A DNA stretch of 8,357 nt. Source: Desulfobacterales bacterium. Lineage in GTDB: Bacteria > Desulfobacterota > Desulfobulbia > Desulfobulbales > BM004. Below the pieces are notes generated by a model. The model was not told where the DNA came from. It ran no database searches and saw nothing but the letters and a program-made list of their open reading frames with translations. Shown here piece after piece: positions 1 to 5,478 of this stretch. The stretch spans positions 1-8,357 of the forward strand of contig JAAXQI010000133.1 of NCBI GenBank assembly GCA_012974315.1, written 5' to 3'. Positions within the stretch are counted from its first letter, which is position 1; the number at the start of each line of letters is the position of its first letter. The translations under genes were made by a program, and so were the position numbers.

Positions 1-624
1 GATCAAAAACAAGGGGAAATAGTCTGCTGCAAAAGAAATATAGCGAACCTGCGGGAGGAGAACCCTGCGGAGGAACAGGTAGGTAACGGCACCAACAAAA
101 ATAAGATCGGTTTGGTATATAACCGGTACACCGAGCTGTAACAGACCATCAAAAAACTCAAGGGTGCCTACAAATCCTGGAACAGGATTGAGAAACAGAC
201 GCAAATGCCGCAGGACAATAAGCAGAAAACAGTAATGGAATGCCAGGCCAACGAGCCAGAGCCATTTGCTGGAACCATATACCAGCTTCGGGCCGTCATG
301 GATCTCCGCCGTGGTGTTTTTGAACAGCGAGCGAAAGGCGAATACTTCCAGCGCCATCCTGCCGACCACCTGCCAGAAGGTAGCAGGACAGTCAAGCTTA
401 TCCTGTTTTATCCAGTCCAGCGACTTTCCCTGACCGCTGGTCGTAGGAATCCGGAAAGGAACCGGAGACTTGGCCCAGTCAACTACCCGGTAGATGAAAC
501 CACCGAGAAATATTGCAAAGGCCAAATAAGGGAACACCACCCCGAATAAAGGATCCAGTCCTACCAAAGAACCTAGCCATGCTATGGCTATCAGGGCAAT
601 AACTGCAAGGATTGCGTGCTTCAT
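1..624 (-). CDS. dsrM: DsrM, haem b membrane subunit of DsrMKJOP (C-terminus cut by window edge)
   Basis: The reverse strand reads as 208 uninterrupted codons from ATG at 624 to the window edge, so the C-terminus is missing. DsrM is the NarI-like cytochrome b subunit of DsrMKJOP. It is thought to exchange electrons with the menaquinone pool and feed DsrK and the DsrC trisulfide during dissimilatory sulfite reduction. Visible features are two N-terminal hydrophobic helices (about residues 4-24 and 28-46), a conserved soluble stretch with PFRIPTT (56-62) and SLDWIKQDKLDCPATFW (68-84), and a helix at about 121-145 carrying His130 and His140, plausible haem ligands. Another helix follows at 174-190. 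A GAGG ribosome site (634-637) lies 9 nt before the ATG, and the gap to the upstream RsbRD_N gene is 16 bp, which indicates an operon. dsrKJOP would be expected beyond position 1. The identification comes from recalled family sequence and is strong. Confidence 0.92.
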   Translation of the reverse strand, partial: MKHAILAVIALIAIAWLGSLVGLDPLFGVVFPYLAFAIFLGGFIYRVVDWAKSPVPFRIPTTSGQGKSLDWIKQDKLDCPATFWQVVGRMALEVFAFRSLFKNTTAEIHDGPKLVYGSSKWLWLVGLAFHYCFLLIVLRHLRLFLNPVPGFVGTLEFFDGLLQLGVPVIYQTDLIFVGAVTYLFLRRVLLPQVRYISFAADYFPLFLI

Positions 625-640
625 TTATCGTTACCTCGCT

Positions 641-1195
641 TCAGATTAATCTGTTGTTTTGATTGTTATCTGCCAACTCAGCTTGATCTCTTTTGAGCAT
701 CGCCGAAGCACACTTGGTGCCATCGGTCAATGCAGATCTTCCGCTTAACACTTCGTTTACTCTGATCTGGTGCAAACGCTCCCGGCAATCCATATAAATA
801 TCAAAAGCCATGAGCGCAATTTTATCGGTCCTGGGGTCAAGTACTGATAAAAGACTTAAAACCTCTTCTCTGTTCTTTTCCTTGGCCAGCTCTTCCCGTA
901 CAATATCCTTAATAAAATAGACAAAAGAAATAGCCGCTGATGGAGTAAACTCCTGAACAGCACGAATCTTGATTATATCTTCAAGAGGTTTAACAGCTTC
1001 GGAAAGCTCTCTTTCTTCAACCAGAATTGTAAAAAGTTTCTGCAGCCCGTCGGAAACGGTAGAACCAATTGGGTTTGCAAAGGGATTCTTCTGTTTCTTA
1101 AAAAATTCAGACGACCCGTATGTGTCCAGTACCCGATCAATCCACTTCTGGACAATCACCTTCTTTTTTAAGGCTAACAAAGTTTCTATACTCAT
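641..1195 (-). CDS. RsbRD N-terminal (RsbRD_N) domain protein upstream of dsrM
   Basis: This 184-residue soluble protein matches what I know of the RsbRD_N sensory domain found at the N-terminus of RsbR-type stressosome co-antagonists. Signature pieces are KWIDRVLDTY (17-26), NPFANPIG (37-44), IRAVQEFTPSAAISFVYF (77-94) and the terminal helix ALMAFDIYMDCRERL (127-141). The C-terminal STAS domain of RsbR is absent, and only a polar tail follows, so this is a stand-alone sensor-like module. It sits 16 bp ahead of dsrM on the same strand. I recall such proteins beside dsrMKJOP in other sulfate reducers, which suggests a role in regulating or assembling the Dsr membrane complex, but no function has been shown that I know of. 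The start ATG has only a weak AGG ribosome site (ACATAGGTAGAG before it). Cys137 and Cys162 are the only cysteines. Confidence 0.8.
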   Translation of the reverse strand: MSIETLLALKKKVIVQKWIDRVLDTYGSSEFFKKQKNPFANPIGSTVSDGLQKLFTILVEERELSEAVKPLEDIIKIRAVQEFTPSAAISFVYFIKDIVREELAKEKNREEVLSLLSVLDPRTDKIALMAFDIYMDCRERLHQIRVNEVLSGRSALTDGTKCASAMLKRDQAELADNNQNNRLI

Positions 1196-1211
1196 CTCTA
1201 CCTATGTAGCA

Positions 1212-1229
1212 GTGCTGGTTTTACAGCAC
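1212..1229 (-). promoter_or_regulatory. Small hairpin in the 5' leader of the RsbRD_N gene
   Basis: GTGCTG and CAGCAC form a perfect 6-bp stem around a 6-nt loop, 17 bases before the ATG at 1195. No U-tract follows, so it is not an intrinsic terminator. In the transcript it would sit just upstream of the weak ribosome-binding site and could stabilise the mRNA end or affect initiation. The role is inferred from position only. Confidence 0.3.
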
Positions 1230-1237
1230 CAAATGAT

Positions 1238-1251
1238 TGAATGGTCATTCA
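1238..1251. promoter_or_regulatory. TGAATG-N2-CATTCA palindrome, possible operator
   Basis: This is a perfect 14-bp inverted repeat with a 2-bp centre, 43-56 bases upstream of the RsbRD_N start codon. Its length and symmetry resemble operators of dimeric helix-turn-helix regulators such as the TetR family. No regulator gene is in the window, and a 6-bp half-site can arise by chance in A+T-rich DNA, so this is only a candidate. Confidence 0.3.
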
Positions 1252-1436
1252 TAAATAATTAGCCGATGTCCTATCATGTTTAAAATGATTTATCAACAAG
1301 AAAAAACATCCTTGCTGTAAATTTTAATTTTTTTTCAAAGGGACACCAACAAGAGAAACTGGACGATTCTTATGAAGGCAGAAGGGATAAAGCCTAGCCA
1401 CATTGTGACAGTGGCATCTTTGGCAGTTTAAAAAAA

Positions 1437-3677
1437 TTAATGCATTGAGCCAGGACCAGCCTGGAGTCTTTCCTTGAGCATGGTGTTGCGTTGCACCACC
1501 CTGGCGTTGCGAATGGCAATACTTATTGCCTTTTTGCTTCCCACCAGAATAACAAGATTTTTCCCACGTGTGACCGCAGTATAAATAAGATTTCTTTGCA
1601 AGAGGGGATAGTGGGTGGTGTGTAAAGGGATAATGACGCAGGGGAATTCCGACCCCTGGGATTTATGTACTGTTATAGCATAGGCCAGGACAACCTCCCC
1701 CAGATCTGCGGTTTCATAGAGCACCTTCCTGCCCTCAAAACTTACCTCCAGCGTCCTTTCCTCGCTGTCTACAGAGGAGACAATGCCCAAATCACCGTTA
1801 AAAACTTCCTTGTCATAGTTATTGCGGATCTGCATGACCTTGTCGCCTACCTCCATACGACCCTCGCGTCCATCCCGTGAATGTTTCGGATTTAAGGTCT
1901 CCTGGAGGCGGGAATTCAAATTCTCTGTACCTATGAGACCCTTGCGCATTGGGGTCAAGACCTGTATATCCCGGACCGGATCAAAGCCATAACGTTTTTT
2001 CAATCTGCTGCTGCAGAGGCTTAGTATCTCCTTTTCAATATCCTCCGCTTCATCCCTGAAGATACAATAAAAATCCTTCTCACCCTCATAAGCTGGCAGA
2101 AGTTCCAAAAATTCACCATTGTTTATGCGGGATGCGTTGAGACTGATCAGGCTCCCTTTTTCCTGCCGAAAAACAGTCTGCAGGCGGGTTACAGAAATCA
2201 GACCAGAAGCAATGATATCTTTGAGTACATTGCCCGGGCCAACCGACGGCAGCTGATCAATATCTCCAACCAGCACCAGGGCTGCATTGTCAGCGATTGC
2301 CTTGAGCAGGGAGTTGGTCAGGGTGATATCCATCATTGATGATTCGTCGATGATTACCATATCCGCTTTAAGCGGATTATCCCTGTTCCTTTTAAAATTT
2401 CGTATTGAACCATCATACTCCAAAAGCCTGTGGATGGTTTTTGCCTCTCTGCCACTGGCCTCGGTAAGCCTTTTTGCAGCACGCCCTGTTGGTGCTGCCA
2501 GTTTCGCCACAATACCGTTCTGTTCCAAAATAAGGAGAAGCCCCCTCAGGATAGTACTTTTTCCTGTTCCCGGGCCACCGGTAATAACTGACACCTTCTG
2601 GCGCAGCCCCATTTTTATGGCCTCAGCCTGTTCTGGCGCCAGGTCCAGTTGCAGTTTGTTACTGGCCCAGTCGACAGCCTGGTCAACATTTTGAATGTTA
2701 TGGCGCGGCCTGCCTGTCGAGAGCTCCATCAACTTTGCTGCTGCCCCTTTTTCAGCAAAGAAGATTGGTGGCAGAGCAATGTTCTCCCCTTCAACTGCTA
2801 TTTTATCATCTGCCTCCAGACTTTTTAACTGCTCTTCAATCAGATCATGATCAGAGTAAAGATTTTCATGTTCTGGAAATTGTTCCGATTTACCTGATAG
2901 CTTGAGCAGGTACGTTGCCTGCTCAACCAATTTTTCTTTGGGCATAAAGCAGTGACCTGCACCTGCAGACTCGTCCAGGGCAAAAAGCAGACCAGCCCTG
3001 GCGCGCCGGGGGTCATTTGCCGGGACCCCCAGCGAGAGGGCGATAGAATCGGCTATCCTGAAACCCACTCCCCAGATATCCTCTGCCAGCTGGTATGGAT
3101 TGTTTTTCACAACTACCAGAGACTTTCGTCCATAGGTTTTAAAAATCTTGACCGCGTAGGTCGCTGAAATGCCATGTCCCTGGAGAAAAACCATAATCTG
3201 ATGGATTTCCTTCTGTTCCAGCCATGCCTTTTTCACTTGATCTACCCGTGTTCGCCCCAGGCCTGCAACTTCGCCCAGTCTGTCCGGATCGTTTTCCAGA
3301 ATATCAAGGGTTTTTAGGCCAAAACGACTGACAATCCTTTCGGCAAAGGCTGGACCAATACCCTTAATCAGGCCTGACCCCAGGTAACGCTCAATACCAT
3401 TAATAGTATTAGGCTTTACTATTTCGTAACTTTGCAGCTTGAATTGTTTTCCGTAGCGGGAATCACTGATCCATGTGCCTGTAAGAGAAAGGGTGGAACC
3501 AACCGGTACGCTGGAAAGAAACCCGACAACTGTGATCAGTTCTTTTTTCTTTGATTGGCCCAGCAGACGGGCAACAGTATAACCGTTGTCCTCGTTCTGA
3601 AAGGTAATTCGATCGAGAATGCCTTGTATTTGCGTGGTGGGTTCTGTTGGACTTTCTGAGAGTAAGCGCTCTGCCAT
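1437..3677 (-). CDS. recD2: RecD2-type (RecD/TraA family) SF1B DNA helicase
   Basis: This 746-residue protein is a 5'-3' SF1B DNA helicase of the RecD2 type, which works without RecB and RecC and is implicated in DNA repair. The N-terminus has the OB-like region (17-90). Tandem helix-hairpin-helix signatures follow: GSGLIKGIGPAFAERIV (100-116), LGEVAGLGRTRVDQV (134-148) and a GVGF segment (203-206). The helicase motifs are all intact: Q-like LAPEQAEAI (347-355), Walker A GGPGTGKST (367-375), Ia APTGRAAKR (395-403), II IIDESS (442-447), III GDIDQLPSVG (471-480), IV VFRQ (502-505), V HKSQGSEF (671-678) and VI YTAVTRGKN (699-707). Length is normal for the family. An in-frame TGA lies eight codons before the ATG, so ATG 3677 is the first start. 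The only purine-rich site, GAGGAG, is about 20 nt away, so initiation may be weak or dependent on hisA read-through. The hisA stop is 51 bp upstream. Confidence 0.95.
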   Translation of the reverse strand: MAERLLSESPTEPTTQIQGILDRITFQNEDNGYTVARLLGQSKKKELITVVGFLSSVPVGSTLSLTGTWISDSRYGKQFKLQSYEIVKPNTINGIERYLGSGLIKGIGPAFAERIVSRFGLKTLDILENDPDRLGEVAGLGRTRVDQVKKAWLEQKEIHQIMVFLQGHGISATYAVKIFKTYGRKSLVVVKNNPYQLAEDIWGVGFRIADSIALSLGVPANDPRRARAGLLFALDESAGAGHCFMPKEKLVEQATYLLKLSGKSEQFPEHENLYSDHDLIEEQLKSLEADDKIAVEGENIALPPIFFAEKGAAAKLMELSTGRPRHNIQNVDQAVDWASNKLQLDLAPEQAEAIKMGLRQKVSVITGGPGTGKSTILRGLLLILEQNGIVAKLAAPTGRAAKRLTEASGREAKTIHRLLEYDGSIRNFKRNRDNPLKADMVIIDESSMMDITLTNSLLKAIADNAALVLVGDIDQLPSVGPGNVLKDIIASGLISVTRLQTVFRQEKGSLISLNASRINNGEFLELLPAYEGEKDFYCIFRDEAEDIEKEILSLCSSRLKKRYGFDPVRDIQVLTPMRKGLIGTENLNSRLQETLNPKHSRDGREGRMEVGDKVMQIRNNYDKEVFNGDLGIVSSVDSEERTLEVSFEGRKVLYETADLGEVVLAYAITVHKSQGSEFPCVIIPLHTTHYPLLQRNLIYTAVTRGKNLVILVGSKKAISIAIRNARVVQRNTMLKERLQAGPGSMH

Positions 3678-3728
3678 AGGATGGTTATTGTACTGCGCTC
3701 CTCATAAATTGAAAACACTAAAAAAATA

Positions 3729-4508
3729 CTAGCAAACTTCTTCCTGCTGATTAAAAGCAACTGCATCGGTGTATTTCATACCGCTGCCACCAAAAATATC
3801 GAGGCTGCTGCCTACAGTAGCATCAAGCCTGTTTTTGCCAAGCTCTTTAATCCGTAATAAATCATTGAGGTCACGAACACCCCCGGCATAGGTTGTTGGA
3901 ACCGGGGCCCATTCTGCCAGATTCTCAATCAGGTCAGCAGCAATGCCTTGGCACTTACCTTCAACGTCAGCTGCATGTATTAAAAATTCGAAGCAGAATT
4001 TCGAGAAGTATTCAAGCGTTTCCGGGGAGATTATTGTAGAGGTAAATTTCTGCCAGCGGTCCGTTACGACATAATACGCATCGCCTCTTTTTCTGCAGCT
4101 CAAATCAAGGACAAGCTTGTCGCGGCCAACCAGGGAGCCCATTTCCTTAAGGCGCTCTTCATAGATCATCCCTTCTTTAAAAACATACGAGGTAACGATA
4201 ACGGCAGCAGCACCCTGATCCAGCCAATAACCGGCGTTTTCAGGTGTTATGCCACCTCCGGCATGCAATCCTTGGGGAAATGCCTGAAATGCTTCCCTGG
4301 CAGCATCCTCATTGCCGGGGCCGAGCATGATAACATGCCCCCCGTACAGACTGTCACGCCTGTACATCTGAGCATAGTGAGAAGAAGAAAGATCAGAGGT
4401 AAAATTGGTCTTGAGTGAACCAGGACTGCCGGTCAAGGTAGAGCCTACAATTTGCTTTACCTTTCCATTGTGCAAATCTATGCAGGGCCTGAATTTCATA
4501 ACGGACAC
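3729..4508 (-). CDS. hisA: Eukaryotic-type HisA (ProFAR isomerase)
   Basis: HisA converts ProFAR to PRFAR, the fourth step of histidine biosynthesis, in a cytosolic (beta-alpha)8 barrel. This protein belongs to the HIS6-like (fungal/plant) branch rather than the usual bacterial one. The marks are CIDLHNGKVKQIVG (9-22, catalytic Asp11), the HYAQMYRRD region (44-52), VIMLGPGNEDAAREA (59-73), HAGGGI (82-87), VTSYVF (105-110), LVLDLSCRK (132-140), FLIHAADVEG (175-184, probable catalytic Asp181), YAGGV (207-211) and GSSLDIFGG (233-241). Phosphate-binding glycine motifs are intact and the length, 259 residues, suits the family. The listed start is GTG at 4508. ATG at 4499 (256 residues) is equally good, because neither has a Shine-Dalgarno site and the family starts close to KFRPCIDL. 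No other his gene is in the window. It has its own promoter and is followed by recD2. Confidence 0.93.
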   Translation of the reverse strand: MSVMKFRPCIDLHNGKVKQIVGSTLTGSPGSLKTNFTSDLSSSHYAQMYRRDSLYGGHVIMLGPGNEDAAREAFQAFPQGLHAGGGITPENAGYWLDQGAAAVIVTSYVFKEGMIYEERLKEMGSLVGRDKLVLDLSCRKRGDAYYVVTDRWQKFTSTIISPETLEYFSKFCFEFLIHAADVEGKCQGIAADLIENLAEWAPVPTTYAGGVRDLNDLLRIKELGKNRLDATVGSSLDIFGGSGMKYTDAVAFNQQEEVC

Positions 4509-4517
4509 ATTACACTA

Positions 4518-4546
4518 ATTATAAAAGGTATCAAGCCTCATTTGAA
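4518..4546 (-). promoter_or_regulatory. Promoter of hisA
   Basis: On the minus strand a consensus -10 TATAAT (4518-4523) lies 17 bp from TTCAAA (4541-4546, four of six matches to TTGACA). Initiation about 7-8 nt downstream falls around 4510-4511, only 2-3 nt before the GTG start or about 11 nt before the ATG. The hisA mRNA would therefore be leaderless or nearly so, which fits the missing Shine-Dalgarno site. The terminator just upstream isolates this unit from the fusA operon. Confidence 0.6.
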
Positions 4547-4560
4547 TTCGTAAATACAAT

Positions 4561-4599
4561 AAAAAAAGGTGACAGATTTCAAATCTATCACCTTTTTTT
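4561..4599. terminator. Bidirectional intrinsic terminator
   Basis: A7-GGTGA-C-AGATT pairs with AATCT-A-TCACC-T7 around a TCA loop, with a single C-A mismatch. Each strand reads a hairpin followed by seven U. On the minus strand it ends the fusA-ATPase transcript before hisA begins. It would also stop any antisense transcription out of the hisA region. Confidence 0.88.
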
Positions 4600-4612
4600 G
4601 TAAACTAGATTC

Positions 4613-4746
4613 CTTGAACCGCTGGATATATTCCAGGTTCAGGTAAGCGACCAACGGGAGACTCCGAGGAAGAACAGGTTCGGCTATAGTCTTCCTATGT
4701 CGAACCTGTGATGACACAGAATATGGGATATATCCAACGGTTCAAG
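4613..4746. repeat. 134-bp inverted-repeat element overlapping the ATPase stop codon
   Basis: Arms 4613-4635 and 4724-4746 pair over 23 positions with one mismatch (4622/4737) and one G-U pair (4632/4727). Inside is a second perfect 9-bp inverted repeat, ACAGGTTCG (4674-4682) with CGAACCTGT (4701-4709), which can be extended inward, and a small CGGG/TCCG hairpin near 4655-4666. The right arm contains the TGA stop (4742-4744) of the P-loop ATPase. No transposase is present and no clear target duplication flanks it (at most TC on both sides). It could be a MITE- or REP-like mobile repeat or a structured mRNA 3' end. The intrinsic terminator lies separately downstream, so this element is not needed for termination. 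The inverted repeat is certain, but what it does is unknown. Confidence 0.75.
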
Positions 4747-5443
4747 TCTCCTTGACCATCATTGTGGCAGGATCCAGGTTGAGGATCTTGCCCGCAGCGC
4801 CATCATATTCATCCTTAATGATATTAAGCAAAATAGCATCTTGCTCCGGCTGCAGAACGATAACCGTGTCAAACAGGCCGTCAATCTCATGGCAGGGGGC
4901 TGGCACACCGGCGGCGCTCACCCGGTCATCATCCCTGTGACGCAAGGCAGAAAACCATACCTGTACGTTCATGGCGGCCATCATCTCCTTCAAGTCCATT
5001 ATGGACTCATAATCAACCTCGCCAAAATCATAGCCATCAACAACTACAATATCAGGCCTGAAGATATTCTGGTAAACAAGGTCATTGAGACGCTCTTCCA
5101 GTTTCAACTTGCTGAAGGCTGCCTCCTTAAAGGTCATGATAATGCGGTTACGCATGAGTTCATCTTCAACTTCAGCAGCATTTTCCAGCTGAAAACCTTC
5201 TGCAATATATTGAAAAACATCCTCATACCAGGCCTTGGCCTTGCCCAGGTCTTCTCCCACACTGACATGCAGCACCTTCTGGCCCCGCAACATGGAGTCC
5301 ATGGCAATCTGCACCAGAATGGCTGTCTTGCCCAATCCAGCCCTGGCCATAACCAATCCCATGCGGTGGTCTGGCAACGACTCTGCTGATAATGGATTCA
5401 GGATACGTAACGGGTTTTTTTTGATCAAATCCTCTTTCTGCAT
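4742..5443 (-). CDS. RecA/KaiC-fold P-loop ATPase of unknown function, downstream of fusA
   Basis: The gene encodes 233 soluble residues with no membrane segment. Walker A is ARAGLGKT (33-40, Lys39 and Thr40). A strand with an acidic residue follows, VLHVSVGED (58-66, with Glu64 placed like the catalytic glutamate of RecA-like ATPases). Walker B is DIVVVDGYDF (131-140, Asp136), and VQVWFSALRHRDDD (160-173) resembles a sensor strand. This order suggests a RecA/DnaB/KaiC-like domain without recognisable partner or DNA-binding regions. I recall similar conserved proteins in Desulfobacterota annotated only as hypothetical or cytoplasmic. The start is supported by AGGAG 8 nt before the ATG. It lies 35 bp after the fusA stop on the same strand, so it is probably co-transcribed with fusA. 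Its stop codon lies inside the 134-bp inverted repeat. I would not assign a substrate. Confidence 0.85.
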   Translation of the reverse strand: MQKEDLIKKNPLRILNPLSAESLPDHRMGLVMARAGLGKTAILVQIAMDSMLRGQKVLHVSVGEDLGKAKAWYEDVFQYIAEGFQLENAAEVEDELMRNRIIMTFKEAAFSKLKLEERLNDLVYQNIFRPDIVVVDGYDFGEVDYESIMDLKEMMAAMNVQVWFSALRHRDDDRVSAAGVPAPCHEIDGLFDTVIVLQPEQDAILLNIIKDEYDGAAGKILNLDPATMMVKET

Positions 5444-5478
5444 AATACAAACTCCTAAAACCTATTTATTAAAGGTAA

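Larger units (their letters stand above)
1196..1436 (-). other. A+T-rich intergenic region upstream of the rsbRD_N-dsrM operon
   Basis: No gene is visible in these 241 bases between the recD2 stop and the RsbRD_N start. The region should hold the promoter of the dsr operon. A run of A/T at 1320-1337 could act as an UP-element. TTGATA-like and TTGTTG-like -35 candidates occur around 1290-1305, but none has a convincing -10 at 16-18 bp, so I do not name a promoter. No strong terminator follows recD2. The only candidate is a GCCAC/GTGGC hairpin (1397-1415), which lacks a U-tract. Two short symmetric elements near the start codon are listed separately. Confidence 0.5.

Noticed and set aside
168..395. 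Minus-strand frame of 75 codons inside the dsrM region
   Set aside because: It is a shifted-frame shadow of dsrM with no ribosome site or family resemblance.
205..549. Plus-strand frame of 114 codons
   Set aside because: It lies entirely opposite the dsrM frame, which has clear family identity and a ribosome site. The product is charged and unrecognisable.
1397..1415. recD2 intrinsic terminator (GCCAC/GTGGC hairpin)
   Set aside because: It has a 5-bp stem, a 9-nt loop and no following U-tract on the minus strand.
4613..4746. Integron attC recombination site
   Set aside because: The arms lack the required RYYYAAC and GTTRRRY core sites, and no cassette array or integrase is present.
4841..5389. 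Plus-strand frame of 182 codons opposite the P-loop ATPase
   Set aside because: It mirrors a gene with intact Walker motifs and a good ribosome site. The His/Gln-rich product resembles no family.
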